29,312 nt of DNA from a virus, in the IMG/VR virus record IMGVR_UViG_3300027822_000033, positions 1-29,312 of that record; one strand, 5' to 3'. The notes under the pieces are model-generated. The model had not been told where the DNA came from and did no database searches. It saw only the letters and a program-made list of their open reading frames with translations. The position numbers and the translations under genes are program-made. How positions within the stretch are numbered: the first letter of the stretch is position 1; each line of letters begins with the position of its first letter. Of the stretch, positions 20,502 to 28,202 are shown in pieces.

Positions 20502-21202
20502 GAATAATGACTAGAAATGTGATAGAAGAAAATAGTTCAATTGTAATGACTAATATAGATCCAAATTATCCTATAGAAAATGTGTACAGTAACATGCTTG
20601 AAGAAATTATGCAATCATCTGATAGTAATACAGTTATAACTGTAGCATTTGATATTGATAAAATTATTGATAGTATATTTTTTGGCTATCACAATGCTTC
20701 TAATGTTACTTTTGTATTTAAGAATAGTGCGGGTAGCACATTAGGAACAGAAATATTTGCTTTCCCACAAATTTATGACAAAGAATATATAACTAAATTA
20801 AGTACTGTAAGATCAATAGAAATAACAATGAGTACATCAGAACAATATTTGTTTATTGGTAATATAGCATGTGGTAAGTATACACAAATGTATAATGTTA
20901 GAGTTCCAATGACAGTCGAACATGTAGATTCATCAATTTTTTCACAGACTAATGGAGGTCAATTTCTTTATAGAACAGGTATTACATTACAAAGTTTTAA
21001 TGTAGACTGTGATAAAATTACTGATGAACAAGTAGCAGAGTTTGAAGCAGCTTACTCTTATGTTCACAAGGGTAAAACTTGGTGGATAGACAGAACAGAA
21101 GATCAAGATAACCAAATGCTCTGTGCTTTTGATGCTAATTATCATACTACAAGACGTAGTACACTAACAGATTTAAGCTTTTCAATTAAGGAGTCAAGAT
21201 AA
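20498..21202 (+). CDS. Distal tail protein (Dit-like position)
   Basis: A 234-residue protein starting MRIMTRNVIEENSSIVMTNI, overlapping the tape measure stop by 4 bp. The first half is beta-rich (VITVAFDIDKIIDSIFFGYH, NASNVTFVFKNSAGSTLGTE), like a sugar-binding or galectin-type sandwich. The second half (QSFNVDCDKITDEQVAEFEA, then KTWWIDRTEDQD) resembles the baseplate hub-ring fold seen in distal tail proteins. Directly after the tape measure is where the distal tail protein sits in siphophages. It would form the ring at the tail tip. The family cannot be confirmed by eye. Confidence 0.65.
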   Translation: MRIMTRNVIEENSSIVMTNIDPNYPIENVYSNMLEEIMQSSDSNTVITVAFDIDKIIDSIFFGYHNASNVTFVFKNSAGSTLGTEIFAFPQIYDKEYITKLSTVRSIEITMSTSEQYLFIGNIACGKYTQMYNVRVPMTVEHVDSSIFSQTNGGQFLYRTGITLQSFNVDCDKITDEQVAEFEAAYSYVHKGKTWWIDRTEDQDNQMLCAFDANYHTTRRSTLTDLSFSIKESR

Positions 21203-22365
21203 TGGCCATAAATGAAGTAATATTTCCAACAGTACCTAATCCAGTATCAGGTGACTGGTCAAAGGCCATAGAACTAATAGAAATGGCTATGCAAAACATT
21301 AACAATCCAGTACAGGTTAATGGATCTAATATTCCTCAAGGTTCAACATTTCAGGTTGGTGGTCATGTATACTACACTGATTCTGATACAACTATTACAG
21401 GAACACTGTCTAAGTATGTTAAACTAACAATAAATGGCACAACACTTGTTCCTTCTTTTGTAGTTAATTTGACAGGTGTTACTTGGAATAAGATTTATAA
21501 TGGATACTATGATACTTCTGACAATCTCTATGTATTTAATGAGTTTCAAGCTTACAGTTCGGGTGAAGTGTCATCCTTACAAACAAAAGAAGGAAAACTT
21601 TCAAGAGTTATTAAAGGCAAGGCAGATATAACTCTTAGTAATTATGATAATGACTCAGCTTCACAGATTCAGGAAGGTTCTGTGTTTGAAAATAGAGGTA
21701 AGCTTATTGAAGTGGAATCAGATGTAACACCGATTGGATATTCAGGAATAAGCAATTCAACACTTTTCTATTTGTATTATGATGAATCTGCCGGAGCTTT
21801 CATTTATTCAAGCACTGCCCCAACTTGGAGTGATTCAAAACAAGGTTGGTATAATGGAAATGACCGAGCTTTCTTTAGTATGTATAAAGATAGTGGTGGG
21901 ACGTTGTATCAATTAAAAACAAAATTACAAGATCAAAATAATATAAAAATAAGTAATATTGAAACTCTTAATAGTGGGTCTTCGTGGACTGTCCCTGCTA
22001 ATGTATACAGAGTAAAAGCAATTATTATTGGTGCTGGTGGTGGTGGTGCTAGTGGAGCTAGTAGTGGTGGAGAGGGTAGTAATGGTGGTTCAACTACATT
22101 CAATAGTGAAATATCAATTGGTGGAATTGGAGGAAATAAACTCACCTCTGGAGCTGATTCTATTGACGGATTTGTGAGTGGAAATGGTGGAGGAGAATAT
22201 TCTACTCAAGGTGGAACGGGTGGTCAGATCAGAGTATTATTATTTTCCGTACTTCCGGGTGACTCTATTTCCTATTCTATAGGAGCTGGTGGAGCTGGTG
22301 GAGCTGGTGGAAGTAGCGAAACTGGAGGAGACGGTGGAAATGGACAAATAATATTGGAGTATTAA
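21202..22365 (+). CDS. Glycine-rich tail tip protein, putative adhesin
   Basis: A 387-residue protein starting MAINEVIFPTVPNPVSGDWS, overlapping the previous stop by one base. The N-terminal region (1-60) looks like a virion attachment segment and the middle (60-250) is beta-rich. From about residue 261 a Trp-Thr-Val-Pro motif introduces a Gly/Ser/Ala-rich domain (VKAIIIGAGGGGASGASSGG, then SIGAGGAGGAGGSSETGGDG) resembling the glycine-rich tip domains of receptor-binding adhesins such as T-even gp38-type. Such domains are usually at fibre ends; here it is between the distal tail and hub genes. Receptor binding is inferred. Confidence 0.65.
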   Translation: MAINEVIFPTVPNPVSGDWSKAIELIEMAMQNINNPVQVNGSNIPQGSTFQVGGHVYYTDSDTTITGTLSKYVKLTINGTTLVPSFVVNLTGVTWNKIYNGYYDTSDNLYVFNEFQAYSSGEVSSLQTKEGKLSRVIKGKADITLSNYDNDSASQIQEGSVFENRGKLIEVESDVTPIGYSGISNSTLFYLYYDESAGAFIYSSTAPTWSDSKQGWYNGNDRAFFSMYKDSGGTLYQLKTKLQDQNNIKISNIETLNSGSSWTVPANVYRVKAIIIGAGGGGASGASSGGEGSNGGSTTFNSEISIGGIGGNKLTSGADSIDGFVSGNGGGEYSTQGGTGGQIRVLLFSVLPGDSISYSIGAGGAGGAGGSSETGGDGGNGQIILEY

Positions 22366-22443
22366 ATGAGTTTTATAATTGAATTACAGGGGCAAATCGT
22401 AGAGTAGATTTGAAGAATTTTATATAAGGATAAGCAATAAATA
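22366..22443 (+). other. Short spacer with no credible gene
   Basis: The 78 nt between the glycine-rich gene and the hub gene hold a 13-codon frame starting MSFIIELQGQIVE that ends at 22407, and a weak AAGGAT ahead of ATG 22444. The small frame could be a leader or the remnant of a gene, but nothing more supports it. Confidence 0.4.
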
Positions 22444-24351
22444 ATGTACGTTGTAGCTGAAATAACAAGATTAAAAGCAATCTCAAACTATTATGCCCCG
22501 ACACCAGAGCACCCTTTTTGTGTGTCATTTAAGTTTTGGTATGGTGATGCTAATGAAAATATAGCTGATTTTTGGACTACTGATCTTGGTGTTACAGAAC
22601 CATTAACAGAGAGAACATACATAACAGGTGTCGTGTATGCTCACTCTGTGAATTATTCTGTGAAGGATACTCTTGCAGAATGTTTACTTGATTCTCAAAG
22701 TTATTATTGGAATAATGCTGATCAAATACTTACTATTCATTATAATCAATTACATCATATTGATTATACAGATTTTAATTTTGATATTGGCATTGCAGTA
22801 GGTCTAACTAACGATAAAATTCGCTATTTTGAAAATAGACCTTATTGGCCTTTCTTAATAAACTTTCCACAAATTGAAACATCTGTTGATAAGTTTAATT
22901 ATGATCAATTATCTTTTATTGTTGATACTATGAGCTGTGATAATAGAAGTGGGTTTTTTAATCAATTTAAAACTATACCTATTTATGGTAATAAAGTTTC
23001 AATTAAAACTGGTAATAAAGGTGATGAGTATATAGACCTAGTAGAAAGGGCAAATTATTATGTAGATGATTATAATTTTTCAGCAGATAAATTTGATATT
23101 GATATACAAGATGTGAGAAAAACTCTTACTGCACAAGTACCAAATACTATTCTTAATAATACTGATTATCCCAATCTTGGTGAGCATAGTATAGGCAAGA
23201 TAGTACCTTTTGGCTATAGCCCTACTGATGGTTTTTTACATGATGTTGAAGGTTTACTTGTTAATGAAGAAGCATTAAATGGTACTATTAAACCAGACTT
23301 TTTATTTTTAGAGGTACTACGTGGTTCAGTTGTTGCAGATGATATTACAGTTTGGGTAAAAAATGCAGATGATGTATGGATAGAACAAACTTCTGGTGTA
23401 GCAGTTAATTGGACAACTGGCATAGTAACTGTAGATGGTGCAGAAACATCCAGTGGTTCAAATTATAGTGCATTTCCTGTTAAAGCAAATGTTCGAGGTA
23501 TTGCTAATAATTATGCAAGTGATATTATAAAAGACATGAATGAAAGATTTTTAGGTCTTCCTTATGATTCATCTAATTATGATCAAACAGAATGGGAAGT
23601 AGAAGAAAGTTACCTTAAACCAGTTACTTTGTACATGGATAAAACTAAAGATATATATGAATGGATAAAAGAACTTCAATCATTATCTATTGTAGGATTT
23701 AGATACACTAATACATATAATAATAAAAGAACTATAAGAATTGATAATCCTAATAGAGATTTAAGCTATTCTATTCCTACTGTACATATTAAAAATGTTG
23801 ATGAAATAATTGCAGAATCTAATAAGGAAGATGTATACAATAAAATTTATATTGGTTATAATTTGTCAATAATAAATGATACAGCACCTAGGACAGAGAA
23901 CATAGATTATTTTGATGAGTCCTTTGCAGAATATGGAATAGAAAAAGTCTATAATAAAACTAGTGGACTTATTACAGAGGCAGAAGCTATAAATCGTGCT
24001 TTAGTTCAAGCAGAAGATTATTTCTGGATACACAAAGTATTTGAAATAGAACTAATTGGTGAAAAATATTTAGACATCAGACTTTATGATATTTTAGAAG
24101 TAAATATTTCACTACAGATTAGGAAATTAACATGGACTCCAACAGGAATTGTTTCTGAATGGATTGGTGATGAATATTTTGGTAAAGTTCGTGGACAAAT
24201 AGTGAGTAAAGAACCAAATTATGAACTTCAAACTAATACTATAAGATTAAGACAAAAAGAATATAGTGATTTGTTTGAATCATTATATCCAAGTGCAAGT
24301 AGTGTATTGAGTGCTGGTTTATTAAGTGTTGGTTTATTGGGAGGAGATTAA
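22444..24351 (+). CDS. Tail hub/tail-associated protein
   Basis: A 635-residue protein after the distal tail and adhesin genes. The N-terminal 250 residues are beta-rich (RLKAISNYYAPTPEHPFCVS, IADFWTTDLG), the middle (270-420) has alternating strands (DITVWVKNADDVWIEQTSGV, AVNWTTGIVTVDGAETSSGS), and the C-terminal part (FEIELIGEKYLDIRLYDILE) resembles hub domains of the gp27/Tal class. It probably forms the trimeric tip on which the fibres sit and closes the tube. No endopeptidase motif is evident, so this is a structural hub. The start has only a weak AAGGAT. Confidence 0.65.
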   Translation: MYVVAEITRLKAISNYYAPTPEHPFCVSFKFWYGDANENIADFWTTDLGVTEPLTERTYITGVVYAHSVNYSVKDTLAECLLDSQSYYWNNADQILTIHYNQLHHIDYTDFNFDIGIAVGLTNDKIRYFENRPYWPFLINFPQIETSVDKFNYDQLSFIVDTMSCDNRSGFFNQFKTIPIYGNKVSIKTGNKGDEYIDLVERANYYVDDYNFSADKFDIDIQDVRKTLTAQVPNTILNNTDYPNLGEHSIGKIVPFGYSPTDGFLHDVEGLLVNEEALNGTIKPDFLFLEVLRGSVVADDITVWVKNADDVWIEQTSGVAVNWTTGIVTVDGAETSSGSNYSAFPVKANVRGIANNYASDIIKDMNERFLGLPYDSSNYDQTEWEVEESYLKPVTLYMDKTKDIYEWIKELQSLSIVGFRYTNTYNNKRTIRIDNPNRDLSYSIPTVHIKNVDEIIAESNKEDVYNKIYIGYNLSIINDTAPRTENIDYFDESFAEYGIEKVYNKTSGLITEAEAINRALVQAEDYFWIHKVFEIELIGEKYLDIRLYDILEVNISLQIRKLTWTPTGIVSEWIGDEYFGKVRGQIVSKEPNYELQTNTIRLRQKEYSDLFESLYPSASSVLSAGLLSVGLLGGD

Positions 24352-24353
24352 AA

Positions 24354-26480
24354 ATGAGTGAAAGAGTAACTACAAGATATAATTATAAAGATTTAGTAAG
24401 TACTGGATTAGCATTTTCAGAGGTAGAGATTACTGATGCAGGAGTAGATGCTAATTACTTAACTGATCTGCATGCTTTTTTAGAAGAAGGTTTTAGTCTT
24501 AATACTCAAGCAGATGGTAATGGAACCAATATTACAGATTTTGTGCTCTCTGAAAAGAATAGTCAATTAACAAAAGTATATGGTAAAAATGTGTATGAGA
24601 AGATACAAATAACAAATGTTACTTATCAAACAGGTACAATATACGCAACAGGATATTATTCTGGTGATGTTAATTTTGCTGAATACTTTAATAATCTTCA
24701 AGGTCAAATTGATGAATTATTAACTGGTACATCTAAAATGTTACTTAGCCAATTATCTTATTTTCCTACATACAAGGATAGATCAGCATATGGTCTTTTA
24801 GCATTTACGCATGATAGTTTTTCACAGGCTAATTATCAAGGTTTATTTGATGAAATAGGACATATTTATAACAGTATGCACGTAGAAGCTGGAGGAGCAG
24901 ACCTATCAGCCTCCAGTACATTATTTTATGCTACACCAATTCCCGGATACTATGAACGTGGGGGGACTCAAGATACAGTAGCTATAGACTCAACAACAGA
25001 TGTTGATGCTTCAACAGAACTTATTACTCTTTCAACAGCCGATTACAATGCTCTGTACATGACAAGAGGTGTACTTGGCACAGGTGCAAATGGTGTTCCT
25101 GTTCGACTTAAATTAGTATCAGGTGCTTTGCCGAATGGTCTTGCAATTGACACAACTTACTTTGTACGGTTTAAGACTACACCAGATATTGAACTTTATG
25201 ATACAGAAGCACATTCAATAAATACAGCATCAACAACAGGAAGAGTTGGTTTAACTGATGCAGTAGGCACTTTTAAAATTACACAGGAAGGTATTGTTTT
25301 AGATGATGCTTTTCAGGGACATTGGCACGATTTATCAGGAGTAGGAACAGTAGGAAGCGAAGCTAGATGGGGTAATACAGCAATAAATGGTAATCCAACA
25401 TCAGACATTCAAGCGGCTGAGGCAAAAAATGCTATAGCCGATTCTGTAAATGGCACACCACGAACATCCAATGAAACTCGACCTAAAACATTTATATCTT
25501 TTGGCTATATAAAAGCAGAACATGTTACTACTTCAGGTGAACCTATAAGTGCTTTAAGGTATGACACAGGATGGATTGCTAATAGTGACTGGACAGATTT
25601 TAATTTAATTATAAATCATGGTTTATCTGCTCATTTGAGTAATTTAGAAGTAGAGTTCACAATTTCAGAAGATGGTACAGATGCTACATCATTTAGAGTA
25701 AGTCCATCACATTCTTATCCTGGGTCTGGTGCTGAGCATACCGGATATACTTATTATGAAATAGATAATAAAAATATTGAAATACAAACTGGTAGAGATG
25801 GTGTTTATTATACCAAAAAGCCAGATGGACTAGGTGCTTATTTAGATACAGAGTCATGGTATTACAAAGTAGTAATAACCAAACCAAACCTAGTAGCAAC
25901 TTATGCAGATACTTCCTTTCGTAAAGTTTATGACATATCAGATGCAACGGATTATACTTTCACTCTGCCGGATGCAAGCACACAGTTGACAGAATATAAT
26001 ATTAAACGAACAGGTGCAGGAGCGGGAACAGTAACAGTCACAGCAAGTGGAAGTGATACTATAGAAGGTTCAAGTGCTGATTACGTTATTAGAGGTGACG
26101 AGACTCTTCGCATAATACCAAATGGAACTAATTGGGCTATAGTAAGTACTAATGAAAAGAGAGTATGCAAAGCATGGGTTAATTTTGATGGAACTACAAA
26201 TACAGCGGGAAAATGTACTATAAGAGATAGCTATAATGTATCGAGTGTAGATGATCTAGGAACTGGGAAATATCAAGTAAATCTAATAAATGCTATGAGT
26301 GATACTAACTATAGTATTGTCGTAACTTCTAACACTGGGCTAACGTATGCAGGCAGGACTTCACCAGCAACAACCACATATCTAGCTCCTACAACAACAT
26401 CATTTATAATTTCAAATGCATCTGTAATAGCAGAAGGCTTGAATGCTGCTTATATTTCAGCTCAAGTATTTGGATCATAA
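24354..26480 (+). CDS. Tail fibre with collar-type domain
   Basis: A 708-residue protein with GGAGGAG 8 nt before ATG 24354. The N-terminal 150 residues are unique (virion attachment). At about 150-320 a collar-like domain is interrupted by a beta-rich insert (206-308) before the hallmark QGHWHDLSG at about 320 and ETRPKTFISFGYIKA at about 373, motifs of phage tail collar fibres. A second region (about 380-500) is strand-rich. The C-terminal 100 residues (VCKAWVNFDGTTNTAGKCTI, VSSVDDLGTGKYQVNLINAM) match a domain that I recall at the end of many receptor-binding fibres. It should be the main host-recognition fibre. Only the domain roles are inferred. Confidence 0.8.
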   Translation: MSERVTTRYNYKDLVSTGLAFSEVEITDAGVDANYLTDLHAFLEEGFSLNTQADGNGTNITDFVLSEKNSQLTKVYGKNVYEKIQITNVTYQTGTIYATGYYSGDVNFAEYFNNLQGQIDELLTGTSKMLLSQLSYFPTYKDRSAYGLLAFTHDSFSQANYQGLFDEIGHIYNSMHVEAGGADLSASSTLFYATPIPGYYERGGTQDTVAIDSTTDVDASTELITLSTADYNALYMTRGVLGTGANGVPVRLKLVSGALPNGLAIDTTYFVRFKTTPDIELYDTEAHSINTASTTGRVGLTDAVGTFKITQEGIVLDDAFQGHWHDLSGVGTVGSEARWGNTAINGNPTSDIQAAEAKNAIADSVNGTPRTSNETRPKTFISFGYIKAEHVTTSGEPISALRYDTGWIANSDWTDFNLIINHGLSAHLSNLEVEFTISEDGTDATSFRVSPSHSYPGSGAEHTGYTYYEIDNKNIEIQTGRDGVYYTKKPDGLGAYLDTESWYYKVVITKPNLVATYADTSFRKVYDISDATDYTFTLPDASTQLTEYNIKRTGAGAGTVTVTASGSDTIEGSSADYVIRGDETLRIIPNGTNWAIVSTNEKRVCKAWVNFDGTTNTAGKCTIRDSYNVSSVDDLGTGKYQVNLINAMSDTNYSIVVTSNTGLTYAGRTSPATTTYLAPTTTSFIISNASVIAEGLNAAYISAQVFGS

Positions 26481-26490
26481 GGAGAACATA

Positions 26491-27066
26491 GTGTATAAAG
26501 AAGCAATAACAGCCGATTGGATAACAGAACCTATAACAGATACTCAGTATGCAATTGAAGAGTATGAAGATAAAATAGTTATTAAGTTTCAAGGGTCATG
26601 CTCAAAACTTGACTGGCTTCAAAACTTTGACTTTTTGGTTAAACCATATAAGCACATGGAGAAAGTGTTCTTTGTTCATCGTGGGTTTTTAAAAAAGTGG
26701 AAGGCCGTAAAAGATGATATAATTCCTAAAGTAATTTTTAAGCACAAGGTTATTCAGATATTAGGCTATTCTCAAGGTGGAGCTTTAGCACAACTTTGCC
26801 ATGAGTATATTTATTTTCATACAAAGATTCAGCCAAATACAATAGTGTTTGGTAGTCCAAGAGTATTTGGATTTTGGCAGAGTAAACTATTAAAAAGTAG
26901 ATTATCGAATGTGATAAGATATGAGAATGGAAATGACATAGTGCCAAGTTTACCTTGGTTTTGGTTAGGATTTAAACATTATGGAAAGTTAACACATATA
27001 GGCAAAAAGCAATGTGTGCTTCGCTTTTCAATAAAAGATCATTTAAACTATGAAAAGAATTTGTAA
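26491..27066 (+). CDS. Class-3 lipase-like alpha/beta hydrolase
   Basis: The start is GTG 26491, with AAGGAG about 9 nt before it. The open frame extends to 26443, but that part lies inside the fibre gene. The 191-residue product has a lipase signature: G92-Y-S94-Q-G-G nucleophile elbow, D149 in GNDIVPSLP, and H184 in DHLNY, in correct order and spacing for a Ser-Asp-His triad. FVHRGFLKKWKAVKDDI is also typical of Lipase_3. There is no signal peptide. It begins 10 nt after the fibre stop and opens the lysis-like cassette. It could hydrolyse lipid or envelope esters during lysis, or be a tail-tip enzyme. Catalytic class is well supported, biological role is not. Confidence 0.85.
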   Translation: MYKEAITADWITEPITDTQYAIEEYEDKIVIKFQGSCSKLDWLQNFDFLVKPYKHMEKVFFVHRGFLKKWKAVKDDIIPKVIFKHKVIQILGYSQGGALAQLCHEYIYFHTKIQPNTIVFGSPRVFGFWQSKLLKSRLSNVIRYENGNDIVPSLPWFWLGFKHYGKLTHIGKKQCVLRFSIKDHLNYEKNL

Positions 27067-27077
27067 GGAGAAAGGTT

Positions 27078-27341
27078 ATGGTGATAACAGAGAAAACTAA
27101 TTTTAAAATAAGTATTGCTACGTTTGTAACCGTTTTAATATTTATTGTTTCAACAGTTTATCAAACAGCAGTCTGGAAAACTGAAATGGAAAAGAATGTA
27201 GAGCAGAATCATATAGAGATACTGAAGACAGAAGAGATCCAGAATCTTGTTGTTATAAAACAGTCTCAACAAAATGCTGTGTTTGCAGAGATAAAGACAG
27301 ACCTTAGATGGATAAGAGCGAAACTTGAGGAGATAAAATAA
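27078..27341 (+). CDS. Small membrane protein with coiled coil (87 aa)
   Basis: An 87-residue protein starting MVITEKTNFKISIATFVTVL, with AAGGAG upstream. One clear transmembrane segment (residues about 10-30, ISIATFVTVLIFIVSTVYQ) is followed by a long charged helix (EKNVEQNHIEILKTEEIQNL to DLRWIRAKLEEIK). The layout resembles small phage membrane proteins of the holin/hemolysin-accessory kind. No enzyme motif is present. It sits between the lipase and the cysteine-peptidase-like gene in the lysis cassette. It may be an anti-holin, a pinholin-like partner or an accessory membrane factor; none of these is shown by the sequence. Confidence 0.65.
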   Translation: MVITEKTNFKISIATFVTVLIFIVSTVYQTAVWKTEMEKNVEQNHIEILKTEEIQNLVVIKQSQQNAVFAEIKTDLRWIRAKLEEIK

Positions 27342-27342
27342 C

Positions 27343-27795
27343 GTGTTGTTCCAAACTGATCCAGAGCTACAATTTAATGCAAAATCTGATTGCTATTTAT
27401 TTGATATATTGAAGATTCATGAACTTGTTGGTAAGCATGAGTTTACCAGAGAACAAATAAGAGATATTAGAAGAGTATCAGTTAGAACTAATTTCATGGG
27501 AAAGGATGGTTACCTAAATGCAAAGGGTATCTCAGGTATTTCAATGGTTGCTTCGGGGCTTACAGGATATAATGTATACATGCGTAGAGTGGGGAGCAAT
27601 AGTAACTATAATTACATTATTGCTGAGTATCAGCGGAGGATTGATAGTAGCAGCATGGTTGATCACTTCGTTTTGGCTAACTTTGAACAACCTAATAAGG
27701 TAGTAGATTATGATCCTTGGAGTTTCTTTGGAAGTAGAACAGTAAGAGAAGGAAACATTGTAGGTTTCCGTTACATTTTTGCAGAGGCGGTATGA
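27343..27795 (+). CDS. Papain/C39-like cysteine peptidase-like protein, possible endolysin
   Basis: The GTG start at 27343 has GAGGAG upstream. The 150-residue product begins MLFQTDPELQFNAKSDCYLF, with C17 in an early helix, H108 in DHFVLANFEQPNKVV, and D122/D124 in VDYDPW. A Cys-helix, then His-Phe-Val strand, then Asp-Pro is the layout of C39-like/papain-fold peptidases. There is no export signal. The length and style recall, unverified, a DUF261-type family I associate with spirochaetes. The slot just before a holin is where endolysins sit, so wall cleavage is plausible. The catalytic role is inferred. A frame inside this gene (27518) is listed in the findings. Confidence 0.6.
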   Translation: MLFQTDPELQFNAKSDCYLFDILKIHELVGKHEFTREQIRDIRRVSVRTNFMGKDGYLNAKGISGISMVASGLTGYNVYMRRVGSNSNYNYIIAEYQRRIDSSSMVDHFVLANFEQPNKVVDYDPWSFFGSRTVREGNIVGFRYIFAEAV

Positions 27796-27798
27796 TAT

Positions 27799-28008
27799 AT
27801 GACAGATTTACAAAAAAAGAAATTGCAATCACGTCGTTTTTGGGTTGTGATTTGGGCATGTCTACTGGTGACTATATGGGGATCTGTGAGTATGATAGTT
27901 GGGAGAGAACCAGCATGGTTAGTTGTAGCAATGAATCTTCTAATTGCAATACCAGCAAGTTATGTTACAATAACAACTATCAAGAAAAGGAAGGAGATAA
28001 ATAGATGA
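27799..28008 (+). CDS. Holin-like protein with two transmembrane segments (69 aa)
   Basis: A 69-residue protein starting MTDLQKKKLQSRRFWVVIWA. It has a basic, charged N-terminus, two hydrophobic segments (about 14-34 and 40-59, separated by REPAW), and a basic tail (KKRKEINR), the classic layout of class II holins. The ATG at 27799 lies 4 nt after the previous stop. A second ATG at 27792 opens another frame that looks unlike a protein. It is next to the endolysin-like gene. Holins make the inner membrane permeable to start lysis. Assignment is by topology and position only. Confidence 0.72.
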   Translation: MTDLQKKKLQSRRFWVVIWACLLVTIWGSVSMIVGREPAWLVVAMNLLIAIPASYVTITTIKKRKEINR

Positions 28009-28202
28009 CATCAATATATTGTCCTTATTGTGGATCAGATAATATTGATACTTTAGGGAGGTGTAGTAGATGTGGAAATTATTATCAATTTGTAAGACAG
28101 GATGATTCAGGTTATGATCCAATTATACAATTGCCTATAACTCGAACTTTACATATAAAAATAGGTAAAGTTAATCAGCTAATGCCTTTGGAGGGAAAAT
28201 GA
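28005..28202 (+). CDS. Zinc-ribbon protein (65 aa)
   Basis: A 65-residue protein starting MTSIYCPYCGSDNIDTLGRC. C6-x2-C9 and C20-x2-C23 form a four-cysteine zinc ribbon, followed by a short strand-rich tail. It overlaps the holin stop by 4 bp and ends on the ATG of the next gene (28199-28202, ATGA), so it is translationally coupled in the lysis cassette. Zinc ribbons of this size usually bind nucleic acid or a protein partner. No lysis role is known to me, so its placement here is unusual. Confidence 0.75.
   Translation: MTSIYCPYCGSDNIDTLGRCSRCGNYYQFVRQDDSGYDPIIQLPITRTLHIKIGKVNQLMPLEGK

Noticed and set aside
26443-26490. Upstream part of the lipase frame
   Set aside because: It lies inside the fibre gene; GTG 26491 has its own AAGGAG.
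27792-28004. Frame starting ATG 27792 as an alternative to the holin-like gene
   Set aside because: Its translation is Cys/Ser/Asn-rich without membrane segments, while the 27799 frame is a clean two-helix holin-like protein.
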